Assembly: GCA_964603155.1 (NCBI GenBank)
Contig: CAZRTZ010000075.1
Span: 1 to 9,794, forward strand
Direction of reading: 5' to 3'
Length of the DNA stretch: 9,794 nt
Source of the DNA: VAUL01 sp964603155
Lineage (GTDB): Bacteria; Desulfobacterota; Desulfuromonadia; Desulfuromonadales; BM103
Shown here: piece after piece, positions 1 through 7,134 of the stretch
How positions within the stretch are numbered: the first letter of the stretch is position 1
How the letters are laid out: each line of letters opens with the position of its first letter
Translations under genes and position numbers: made by a program
The notes under the pieces: generated by a model
What the model was told of the DNA's origin: nothing
What the model saw: the letters and a program-made list of their open reading frames with translations, nothing else
Database searches by the model: none

Positions 1-2869
1 TCCAGGACGGGGAGAGCTTCTCGCCGAAGTTGGGGCTGGCCTGGTTGAACTCGGCGCCCAGGTCGTTGTTGGCAAAACCGACGGCGCGGGCCGCGATGGG
101 TACCTGGGTGAAGTAGAAGAAGTCAGTCGCCGCGTTCTTGGCTTCCGCCGCGGTGACTTGTTTCATATTGCACAGGGGCCGGGTCTGGCCGGCGTAAAAG
201 CCGGAGACGCGCTCAAGCGGGTCGACGCCCGGGAGCTGGGTCGTGCCGTCGATGGTATTGAAGCTGAGGTAAGGCGGAATCGCATGCGGTTCACCCACGC
301 AGAGGGCGGGCAATACCAGCGGGCTCGGCGTGAAGCTCAGGCCGAAATCGACGTTCTTGTCCTCTTCCTTGAGCAGTTCGTAGTTCGGCGGGGTGACCGC
401 CTCGACGATGTAGGTATCGGTCGGGAGGCCGTCGACCTCCGCGAGGCCGGCGACCATCCCCCCGGGGAAATACGAATTGAACGCGTAGCCGCCGTCGAAT
501 ACGCCGTCGCGGATCTGGTTCCAGGTGCCGAAGGCGTCGGCGCACTCGGGAACCTGCTCGCCGCGGATTACCGGAAGATCCTGGATGCAGCCGCTGGGGC
601 GATTGTCGTCAAAGCTGTCGGTCGTGGTGGTGTTGAGGGCGTCGCCCGGATTCCAGACGCCGTTGCCGTTACGGTCGACGTCCTCGGCGCCCTTGACGCC
701 GGTCCACTCCGGGTTGAACGAGCCGTCGTCGAGGAACCGGTGAACGGGCGCCCACTGGAAGGGAAAATTGTCGGCATCCGCCAGGATTGGCAGGCCGTCG
801 CCGTCGAGGTCGTCAACAATTCCGTTGCCGTCACGGTCCCGGTAGAGGTTCAGCACAACCCGCGGGATCCCCGGCTCCCAAGGTTCGCCGACGGCGTAGC
901 GCGGGTCGTTTTCGGCCCGGGTGATGGCGTAGTAGACGATGCCGGAGATGCCGCCGTTTTCCCCGACGGCGTATTCGGACTTGCCCCAGTCGGTGTGGTT
1001 GGTCTGCCCCAAGAACAGGTGCATGGCCTGCGTCAGAACCTCACCCTGGACCGTCCGGTAGTCCGCCCCCTCGAAGGGAGCGCCGTCGGCCAGACGCTGC
1101 GGCTGTGGCGCGAGTTTGCCGACCCCCACCGGGCCGGCGGGGAGAACCGCCCCAAGCGGATCGCCACCGTTATCGACGACGTTGGTCGCCCCGGTGGCCT
1201 TGAAGCGGGCAAAATCGACTTCGGTTACCAACCACTTGAAGAAGGGGAAGACCTCGCCGAATTCGAATTCGCCGTTGATGTCGGTGGGCTGGGCCTGGTA
1301 GACGGTGCCGTTACGGAAGCGGATGTTCACGTTCTGTTCGGGGATGCCTATTTCGCCGGGGTCACGCAGACCGTTGCCGGCATTGGCCGGGCTGCCGGCG
1401 CCGTCGTCGAGAAAGACCGAGCCCTGGAAGGTGCCGAACCAGCGGAAGACCAGCACGTTGCCCAGAGCGAGAGCTTCACCGGTACCGGTACCGGGGCCGA
1501 TGGTCACGGTGCGGAAGCCGAAGAGGAAGTCCAGGGGATCATCCCAGTTCACCAACTGGTAGGTGCCGGGGGGGATGCCGTCAATGACAAAGTTCCCGTC
1601 GGCATCGCAGGGCGTCGCATAGAGCCCGAGGCCGGTCGCCGGGTCGTTGAGGCCGACCCAGCCGCCACTCACCGGCTCGCCGGCAAAATACCCCTGCAGG
1701 TTGGGGGGGCGGGAGAAATGATTCAGGCGCAGGGTTCCCGTTATACTGCCGGTGTAGGGGGTCCCACCGTTGGTCGGCATGGCCACGTTCCAGGGGAGGG
1801 CGGGGATGGTCTGCCCGCGATAGAGCGACGGTGTGACAGGCGAAGTCTTGACGAAGCCGAAGAAGGCGTGGTTGAAGCCGACGCCGAACCCCTCGACGAA
1901 CAGTGAGGGCTCGTTCGCCTTGACCCAGGCATCGACCGTGGGCGTCCCCTCGATGGTCGCGGTCTGCGACCAGCTCATGGGGCTTGCGGTATCGTCCGCG
2001 CCCGGCGGAACCACGATGATCCCGTACTTGCCGGGGAGGATATACTTGATCAGAACCTCGCCGACCTTGACGTTGTAGAGGTTGCGCGACGGGTCGGCGG
2101 TGATCGTGGTTGCCGAGCAGCTGTTGGTTAATGGGTCGGCAAGGAACCCCTTGGCGGCGCAGAAGTCGTTGAGGGTCAGGGTGGTCAGGGTGCCGTTGCC
2201 GAGGGTGAGGACGAGCGGGTTGCCGTCGATGTCGAGGTTCACCGCTTCGCCCTCGTCATGGAAGCCGTTGGCGTTGGTATCGGTAAACTGGTAGCGGGTG
2301 CCGAGGGGATTGCCGAAGGCGTCCTGGGACATTCGCCCCGCCGCTTCGGAGAGTTGGATGTTGCAGCCGCCGAGGCCGCTCTCCGCAGGGTCGTAGATGT
2401 TGTTCACCGGGGCGTGGTCGACGAAAGCCAGTACGGAAATCTGGGCGGTCGGCAACGGCAGGAGATCGACTGCCACGGTGGCCGTATCCTGCCCGGCCAG
2501 CACCGGTGCCCCGCTGTTGGAATAGCCGGCATAAGGCAGGACGGAAACGAAGTAGCGCTGGTCGGCGGGGAGGTCGATGACGGCGGAGGCGCCATCCGAC
2601 CGGCCGGTGGTCACCACCGGGGCGTAACTCTTGTGGATATCCAGGCTGACCCCGTCGAGTTTCGGCGCGACGCTAGCTGTAGGGAGGGTCGGTTGACTGG
2701 TGTTGTCCTCCTGCACCAGATAGCGGAAGCCAGACACCGGCTTGCCGGCCCCATCGACCACGTTCAGGGTAAAGGCCTGGGCAACGGCAGCATGAAGGAC
2801 CAGCACTCCCAGCGTAAGTAGCCGGGTAAACCAGCGGACGATCACCCTATGACTCTCGACTCCACTCAT
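1..2869 (-). CDS. Large secreted SdrD/Cna-B-like multidomain protein, N-terminal 956 residues (3' end outside window)
   Basis: The frame is open from ATG 2869 to the window edge without a stop, giving at least 956 residues. An ideal AGGAGG lies 8 bases upstream. A basic N-terminus (HRVIVRW), a hydrophobic core and a VAQA cleavage site near residue 32 form a Sec signal peptide. The mature part is a chain of beta-sandwich-like units: a carboxypeptidase-regulatory/Cna-B-like unit near 373-448 (GNFVIDGIPPGTYQLVNW), an SdrD-B-like unit near 479-552 (GNGLRDPGEIGI, then DINGEFEFGEVFP) and another near 641-700. Asp/Asn loops resembling EF-hand or thrombospondin-3 calcium sites occur at 197-208 (DTNANGFHDEGE), 678-694 (DRDGNGIVDDLDGDGLP) and 730-743 (DVDRNGNGVWNPGD). 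Eight cysteines lie in the mature part, unusual for SdrD-type stalks. Such folds usually serve as surface stalks or adhesins. The exact role, anchor and any catalytic domain lie outside the window and are unknown. The fold assignment is by motif only. Confidence 0.85.
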   Translation of the reverse strand, partial: MSGVESHRVIVRWFTRLLTLGVLVLHAAVAQAFTLNVVDGAGKPVSGFRYLVQEDNTSQPTLPTASVAPKLDGVSLDIHKSYAPVVTTGRSDGASAVIDLPADQRYFVSVLPYAGYSNSGAPVLAGQDTATVAVDLLPLPTAQISVLAFVDHAPVNNIYDPAESGLGGCNIQLSEAAGRMSQDAFGNPLGTRYQFTDTNANGFHDEGEAVNLDIDGNPLVLTLGNGTLTTLTLNDFCAAKGFLADPLTNSCSATTITADPSRNLYNVKVGEVLIKYILPGKYGIIVVPPGADDTASPMSWSQTATIEGTPTVDAWVKANEPSLFVEGFGVGFNHAFFGFVKTSPVTPSLYRGQTIPALPWNVAMPTNGGTPYTGSITGTLRLNHFSRPPNLQGYFAGEPVSGGWVGLNDPATGLGLYATPCDADGNFVIDGIPPGTYQLVNWDDPLDFLFGFRTVTIGPGTGTGEALALGNVLVFRWFGTFQGSVFLDDGAGSPANAGNGLRDPGEIGIPEQNVNIRFRNGTVYQAQPTDINGEFEFGEVFPFFKWLVTEVDFARFKATGATNVVDNGGDPLGAVLPAGPVGVGKLAPQPQRLADGAPFEGADYRTVQGEVLTQAMHLFLGQTNHTDWGKSEYAVGENGGISGIVYYAITRAENDPRYAVGEPWEPGIPRVVLNLYRDRDGNGIVDDLDGDGLPILADADNFPFQWAPVHRFLDDGSFNPEWTGVKGAEDVDRNGNGVWNPGDALNTTTTDSFDDNRPSGCIQDLPVIRGEQVPECADAFGTWNQIRDGVFDGGYAFNSYFPGGMVAGLAEVDGLPTDTYIVEAVTPPNYELLKEEDKNVDFGLSFTPSPLVLPALCVGEPHAIPPYLSFNTIDGTTQLPGVDPLERVSGFYAGQTRPLCNMKQVTAAEAKNAATDFFYFTQVPIAARAVGFANNDLGAEFNQASPNFGEKLSPSW

Positions 2870-2877
2870 GATTCATG

Positions 2878-2883
2878 CCTCCT
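2878..2883 (-). promoter_or_regulatory. Ribosome binding site for the large secreted protein
   Basis: A perfect AGGAGG reads on the minus strand, 8 bases before ATG 2869. It fixes that start: the other nearby ATG at 2876 sits 1 base from the site and its frame ends after nine codons. Confidence 0.8.
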
Positions 2884-2951
2884 CATCGGGGTTCCCTGAA
2901 ACTTTACACGGTCGCGGAAAGTGCTTTGCGAAACGGCAAAAACGTCTGGAA

Positions 2952-2960
2952 ACTATAGCA
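2952..2960 (-). promoter_or_regulatory. Possible extended -10 promoter for the large secreted protein
   Basis: On the minus strand the sequence TGCTATAGT gives a TGn extended -10 with a TATAGT hexamer (5 of 6 to TATAAT). The -35 position 17 bases upstream reads CTGGAA, a poor match (3 of 6), so a promoter here would rely on the extended -10 or on an activator. Transcription would begin near 2945, leaving a leader of about 76 bases before ATG 2869. It is a pattern match only. Confidence 0.4.
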
Positions 2961-2977
2961 AGGAAAAGGCAGTTTTC

Positions 2978-3004
2978 CAGTTGCAACCCAAAAAAATGCA
3001 ACTG
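2978..3004. repeat. 8-bp perfect inverted repeat, possible operator
   Basis: CAGTTGCA (2978-2985) and TGCAACTG (2997-3004) are perfect inverted repeats separated by 11 bases that include a run of seven A. No T-run follows either arm on either strand, so it does not look like an intrinsic terminator. Its centre at 2991 lies about 45 bases upstream of the start site suggested by the extended -10 at 2952-2960, a common place for an activator dimer. No known regulator consensus is recognised. Confidence 0.4.
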
Positions 3005-3088
3005 AGACACAATTCACCGCCTTTCCCCGACTTAGAGCAGTGTAACAGCGGTTGTGGAGTTGTCTATGAGGGGATGAAAAATTTGCGG

Positions 3089-4819
3089 TTAATGCACCAC
3101 CCAGTCGCTGAGCGGCTCCAGTGAAGGGTTTTCGCCCTTGCCGAGGCTCACGATGTAACAGCCCTTCGAGGCAAAGCGCTGGCCGGGGCCGAAGCTCAGG
3201 CGTGGATAATAGGCAATGGAGTAGACCTCGTCGTTCATCATGTCGATGCCGTCGAGGAAGAAGTCCCGGTAGTAGTCGCTTTCCATCATCATGAGCGCGT
3301 TCGTCAGAAAGCGGCCGATGAAGTAGGCGTTGGTCTGGATTTCCAAGTTGGTTGCCGGGATGCCCTTCACTTTCAGCCAGTTTTTGACCACTTCCAGATA
3401 CCTGGGTCGTTCCCCGGGCAACCGGTACGGATAGGTGAGGCAGGTAAGGTCCCGAAGTTTTTCCGGCACGACCCCCAGCGACTCGCCGAGCAGTCCGGCG
3501 GCAACGAACAGCTTGGCGGGGCGCCCGGGGTGAGTCGCGAGGGCCTCCAGGCCGGCCAGATCCCGGGGGGACAGCCAGAGCAGGAACACCACTCCCTGGT
3601 GCTTGTCCGCCAATTCCCGCCAGAAATCCGCTCCGGGTGCCGTGTCGGCGGAAAGAACCACATCCACTGGCGGATTCTGTCCCATTCTGTGGCGTGCGTC
3701 GCGAAACGCCGTGGCAATCAGGTGACCGTCGCGGTCATCGCGGTAGACCTGGACGACCGGGGCGTTCACCGGCACGTCGTTACGGCCGAACAGGAAACGG
3801 GCCGCTGCATCACCTTCCTGCGCGAGCCCCCTGGAAAAGTACAGCGTGTACCAGCCGGCATCGGCAAGTTGCGGATAGTCAGTGAGCGGGAAGATGCAGG
3901 GGATGCGACTTTCTTCGCAGAATGCATGGATCGGCGCCCATTCGCCGTTGGCAATTCCCCCCAGCAGGGCGAAAACCGGTGTCTGCCGGTAATACTCCTC
4001 CAACTGTCGCCGCCAGGTTGCCGGCGGCCCCTTCAACTCCCAGACGGACAGTTCCACCTGGCGGTAGGCGAAGACCATTTTCCTTTCGAAGAACGGGCCG
4101 ACCCTGGCCCGTTCCCTTTCCAGCCGGGTTTGCGTGCTGCGTGCCTGGACGTGGGCCTGCAGGACGGAAAGCATGGCGTCGCGATCCCGTTGCGGGACAT
4201 CACCGGCAATCACCGTGGCAAAGTGGATGGTGGTCTCTGTTACCCCCGGGGACGGCGCCGCGGAGAGGTGCCGGAGGTAATAAACCAGGACCTGCATGTC
4301 CCGATCCTCGAGCTGGTAGCGGGGCATGGTCCAGTTGAACTCCCGGCCGGCCGGGTCGATCCCCGCCGAAAGTGCCAGCGCCAGGGTCTCGTCGGTATAG
4401 GCCGGCCGGCGGATGTGCCACTGCATGGAGCGCGGCATCTTTTCCCACGGCGGGATGGTTTCTTCGGCGGCGCTGGTAAACGGTTTGAACAGTTCGGTGG
4501 CATTGGTCGGCAAGGTGACGATTTTCCCCTCGATCGCGCCGAGACCGCTTCGGAGATGGCAGCTTTCACAGCTGAACATGGTCCCTTCCACCTCGATGTC
4601 GCGCTGCGCGATAGCCAGCATCGGCTCGCCCGACGGCAGCAGCCCCTGCCGGTACATCCTCTCCCCCAGGCGGAGCGCCTCGGCGTGCGACAGGCCGGCA
4701 ACCCCTTCGGGCTTGAGCGATTCTGCCGGCGCCGGCACGGCAACGAGCAGAATTAGGCAGATTGCTGCAACCGCTGCAGCCACGGCGCGGCCCGTCATTT
4801 CCCATAGCTTTGCGAACAT
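3089..4819 (-). CDS. Fusion of monoheme cytochrome c and periplasmic-binding-protein-like domain
   Basis: A 576-residue exported protein. The start chosen is ATG 4819, with GGGGAG 9 bases upstream. ATG 4828, overlapping the SCO stop as ATGA, is possible but has no room for a ribosome site. Residues 10-33 are a signal sequence ending PAPA. A class I cytochrome c follows: heme motif CESCH at 84-88 and probable distal ligand Met165 in TMPRYQLEDRDMQVLVYYL. From about residue 195 the protein changes to a type 1 periplasmic-binding-like fold: FALLGGIANGEWAPIHAFCE near 283-302, then IPCIFPLTDYP, and a second lobe with VVLSADTAPGADFW and VFLLWLSPRDLAGLEAL. This resembles the LivJ/ANF-receptor ligand-binding family, although no branched-chain permease genes are nearby. 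C301 and C308 could form a disulfide. As last gene of the run after SCO, it may be a periplasmic electron carrier with ligand sensing or binding. The ligand and partner are unknown. Confidence 0.85.
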   Translation of the reverse strand: MFAKLWEMTGRAVAAAVAAICLILLVAVPAPAESLKPEGVAGLSHAEALRLGERMYRQGLLPSGEPMLAIAQRDIEVEGTMFSCESCHLRSGLGAIEGKIVTLPTNATELFKPFTSAAEETIPPWEKMPRSMQWHIRRPAYTDETLALALSAGIDPAGREFNWTMPRYQLEDRDMQVLVYYLRHLSAAPSPGVTETTIHFATVIAGDVPQRDRDAMLSVLQAHVQARSTQTRLERERARVGPFFERKMVFAYRQVELSVWELKGPPATWRRQLEEYYRQTPVFALLGGIANGEWAPIHAFCEESRIPCIFPLTDYPQLADAGWYTLYFSRGLAQEGDAAARFLFGRNDVPVNAPVVQVYRDDRDGHLIATAFRDARHRMGQNPPVDVVLSADTAPGADFWRELADKHQGVVFLLWLSPRDLAGLEALATHPGRPAKLFVAAGLLGESLGVVPEKLRDLTCLTYPYRLPGERPRYLEVVKNWLKVKGIPATNLEIQTNAYFIGRFLTNALMMMESDYYRDFFLDGIDMMNDEVYSIAYYPRLSFGPGQRFASKGCYIVSLGKGENPSLEPLSDWVVH

Positions 4820-4824
4820 GGTGA

Positions 4825-5406
4825 TCATCTCCCCAGCAGCCCCTGATACTCCTTCATCAGATCGGAGGTGCCGATCAAACCGTAGATGCGCACCCAGCGT
4901 TCCTGTCCCGGGCCACGCAAAAAGGTGATCGGGTAATGCGCCATTTTGTTGGGGACATAGGCGTCGAACGCCCGCATTACTTTGTTGATATCCTCCCGGC
5001 TGCCCGTCAGAAACAGCCACCCCGGTTTGGCCTGATACTTTTCAAGGTACTCGGTCATCACCTCTGGTGTGTCATATTCGGGATCGATAGAGATCGAAAC
5101 CAGCCGCACCTTCTCCTCGGCCGGTGCCAGCTTTCTCTGCATGCTTGAATAACCTGCCGAAAGTATGGGGCAGATGGTGGTGCAGGTGCCATAGATGAAG
5201 TCGACCAGCACCGGTTTATCCGTCTGGAGCAGTTCGACCAGTCTGACCTTCTGCCGGTGCTGATTGGTCAGCGTTACGTCGGGGATGACATAGCTTTCCT
5301 CGCTCCGTTGGTACCGCGGCTCTTGAGCCAGCGCCACGTGGGCCGGAACGCTTAACGCCACGAGAAGGAAAAGGGCCCTGCCGATGATTTGTCGCAATGC
5401 TTTCAT
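4825..5406 (-). CDS. SCO1/SenC family copper chaperone, thioredoxin fold
   Basis: A 193-residue protein with AAGGA 7 bases before the ATG. The N-terminus is a signal peptide or anchor (hydrophobic residues 11-27, then ALAQ). The thioredoxin-like core carries the SCO copper-binding CxxxC motif as GTCTTICP, with C75 and C79, followed by the family pattern VSISIDPEYDTPEVM near 103-117. The third ligand, a histidine late in the fold, is probably H157 in KMAHYPITF. The usual context is DHS, so the neighbourhood is atypical. SCO proteins act in the periplasm, passing Cu(I) to or reducing the CuA site of cytochrome c oxidase. It lies 14 bases after the membrane-protein gene and its stop TGA overlaps a possible ATG of the cytochrome fusion. 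No oxidase gene is visible, so its client is unknown. Family assignment is firm. Confidence 0.9.
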   Translation of the reverse strand: MKALRQIIGRALFLLVALSVPAHVALAQEPRYQRSEESYVIPDVTLTNQHRQKVRLVELLQTDKPVLVDFIYGTCTTICPILSAGYSSMQRKLAPAEEKVRLVSISIDPEYDTPEVMTEYLEKYQAKPGWLFLTGSREDINKVMRAFDAYVPNKMAHYPITFLRGPGQERWVRIYGLIGTSDLMKEYQGLLGR

Positions 5407-5420
5407 AACGGCATCCTTAG

Positions 5421-6440
5421 TTATTTGAGGGGTGCGTAACTTGCCATTTTAAAAGGGCCAAAAAGGACAGACCATGAGGCCAGCACCAGAAATGAAAGTG
5501 TCGCCGCCATCGCCATGTAAACCCATTTGGATTCAAGCTGTTGCAACTCAGACCCGAGTGAAGGGATTTTCTTGACAGGGTGGAAAAGTCCCGGAAGCAA
5601 ACCGAACAAAGTCCCGATGAAGAGGCTTAAATACAAAGGATAACCAATGAAGCCGTAATTCTTCTGTAATAGATCAAAGGGACAATGATGGGTCGGAAGT
5701 TGGTAGATATAAATGGACACGAAGGAGACGATCGCCGTGATTGAAACTGGAAAGAACACCGCTGCCGACAGGGTGCACAGATAGCGTGGCAGGCCCGCTC
5801 GGGTACCAAGAACACTGAACGCGCTGACGAGGGACAGCAGTCCGCCACCGTAAAAAACCGCCATGGCCGGCCTGATCTCAAGGGCCGCCAGGTCCGCGGC
5901 AAGGCCGTTGTTGGCGGTGGAAAAGAGGGATCCGCAGCAGGAGGTGATAACCGCCGGATCCAATGCCAGGAAATAGCTGGTTTGTAGCGCATATTGCCCC
6001 GCGATGAGCGGGACGAGAAGAAGCAGGAAAATATATTTCGCCTTGACCAGGGGGCAGTTTTCGGCCTTGCCGTCGACGTGGTTGAGGGTTAGCCAGAGGG
6101 AGCCGGCAAAAAAAATCGCGATTTTCCCAGACAGGGCGTACCAACCGAGGGGGTTGGCATTGAGTGAGCCGGTGGCACACATGGCGCCCGTTAACAGCGG
6201 ATGGATATCGTCGACGGTGAAGATAAAAAGAAATAGTGAAAACAGTTCGAAGCCGATGGCATAGCTGACAATGGTGGAGACCAGATAGGTCTTGCGTTCC
6301 AGGTGCAGTTGCTCCTCTGAATTGCTCCGATAATCCCAGTGCCGCAGAATCTTCACTCCCAGGCCGGCAGCATAGAGAAGCATCAGCAGGGCGATGCCGG
6401 AACCGCAGAGCAAGGCAAGAATGCCGGAATGCAGGATCAT
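5421..6440 (-). CDS. Polytopic membrane protein with conserved-looking Cys/His motifs, unknown family
   Basis: A 339-residue protein with about eight predicted membrane segments (roughly 5-28, 53-75, 102-119, 136-155, 190-211, 222-246, 265-286 and 306-328). I do not recognise the family. Three motifs near segment ends stand out: DDIHPLLTGAMCATGSLNANPLGW (about 77-100; C88 and H80), ITSCCGSLF (165-173; adjacent cysteines) and THHCPFDLLQ (250-259). Clustered Cys, His and Met in loops suggest metal or thiol chemistry at the membrane face, but this is inference. Its ATG overlaps the ATPase stop (ATGA), and the SCO gene follows 14 bases later, so it is very likely co-translated with the ABC transporter and copper chaperone. 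It could be a third transporter component, a metal carrier or a thiol-redox membrane protein. No catalytic motif is recognised. Confidence 0.85.
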   Translation of the reverse strand: MILHSGILALLCGSGIALLMLLYAAGLGVKILRHWDYRSNSEEQLHLERKTYLVSTIVSYAIGFELFSLFLFIFTVDDIHPLLTGAMCATGSLNANPLGWYALSGKIAIFFAGSLWLTLNHVDGKAENCPLVKAKYIFLLLLVPLIAGQYALQTSYFLALDPAVITSCCGSLFSTANNGLAADLAALEIRPAMAVFYGGGLLSLVSAFSVLGTRAGLPRYLCTLSAAVFFPVSITAIVSFVSIYIYQLPTHHCPFDLLQKNYGFIGYPLYLSLFIGTLFGLLPGLFHPVKKIPSLGSELQQLESKWVYMAMAATLSFLVLASWSVLFGPFKMASYAPLK

Positions 6441-7129
6441 TTCGGGAGGACCTCTTCCAGTCGCCCGGCTTTCATGGTGATGGTTCTGGTCACCATGGCA
6501 TGCTCATAGACCAGCGGGTCGTGCGTAGCAATGAGGATCGTTTTGCCTTGTCTGCTGAGCATTTCAAGAATGTTCAGCAGATCGATGGAAAGTTTAGTGT
6601 CGAGATGGGCGGTTGGTTCATCGGCGATAATAATGGAGGGATCATTGATCAGTGCCCTGGCAATGGCGGCCCGCTGTTGCTCCCCCCCGGAAAGCTGCCG
6701 GATTTTGAAGCGGTCTTTGTCGGCAATGCCGAGTCTGGCCAGGGTGTCCATCCCCTTTTGCTGCATGGTGCCGAAGGGAACTCCCAGGGGGTAGAGGGGG
6801 AGTAGGACATTCTCAAGGACCGTGAGATCACGAATCAGGTTGAAATGTTGAAAGATGAAGCCGAAGGTTTCGCGGCGAATGCGGGTGAGAAACCGCTCAG
6901 GTAGCTTTGCCACATCCTTGCCTGCGACAATCATGCGTCCCGCGGTCGGGCGGGACATACAGCCGATAAGGCTCAACAAGGAGGTCTTCCCGGCGCCGCT
7001 TGGCCCTTTGAGAATCGCAACGTCTCCAGGGTTGATCATCAGGGAGACATCATCCAAAGCCAGAAACTCGTCGGGTTTCCCGCCATTGTACACTTTGCGC
7101 AATTTGTCCGTCTGAATGATGGCGTCCAC
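6437..7129 (-). CDS. ABC transporter ATP-binding protein, LolD/MacB type
   Basis: A 230-residue nucleotide-binding subunit with all motifs intact: Walker A GPSGAGKT (42-49), Q-loop glutamine in FIFQHFNL (Q94), signature LSGGEQQRAAIARAL (146-160), Walker B IIIADEP (166-172) with catalytic E171, D-loop AHLD and switch histidine H203 in ATHDP. Length and signature match the LolD/MacB/FtsE branch, which powers mechanotransmission by FtsX-type permeases instead of substrate translocation through a channel. The start is GTG 7129, five bases after the permease stop, with a weak GAGG ahead. No better start is seen. It ends in an ATGA overlap with the next gene. It pairs with the permease immediately upstream. 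The sequence differs from a typical NosF in context, since neither NosD nor NosY is present. Confidence 0.93.
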   Translation of the reverse strand: MDAIIQTDKLRKVYNGGKPDEFLALDDVSLMINPGDVAILKGPSGAGKTSLLSLIGCMSRPTAGRMIVAGKDVAKLPERFLTRIRRETFGFIFQHFNLIRDLTVLENVLLPLYPLGVPFGTMQQKGMDTLARLGIADKDRFKIRQLSGGEQQRAAIARALINDPSIIIADEPTAHLDTKLSIDLLNILEMLSRQGKTILIATHDPLVYEHAMVTRTITMKAGRLEEVLPK

Positions 7130-7134
7130 CGGAG

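Noticed and set aside
1478..1494. Hexamer repeat ACCGGT in nearly three copies
   Set aside because: It simply encodes a Gly-Thr-Gly-Thr-Gly linker in the large secreted protein and is too short to call a repeat element.
158..1906. Plus-strand open frame of 582 codons
   Set aside because: It is antisense to the large secreted protein, which has an ideal ribosome site, signal peptide and recognisable folds. The plus-strand product has no domain pattern and looks like a GC-rich shadow.
2258..2821. Plus-strand open frame of 187 codons
   Set aside because: It lies opposite the signal peptide and first domains of the large secreted protein. It has no ribosome site or recognisable domain.
2921..3124. 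Plus-strand open frame of 67 codons across the intergenic region
   Set aside because: It runs over the inverted repeat and the end of the cytochrome fusion gene. I see no ribosome site and no motif.
3530..4756. Plus-strand open frame of 408 codons
   Set aside because: It is antisense to the cytochrome fusion. Its product is rich in Gly, Arg and Pro with no motif, as expected from the complement of a GC-rich gene.
4829..5020. N-terminal extension of the cytochrome fusion from an upstream ATG
   Set aside because: It would lie wholly inside the SCO gene in another frame and would bury the signal sequence. The start at 4819 has a ribosome site and begins the signal sequence.
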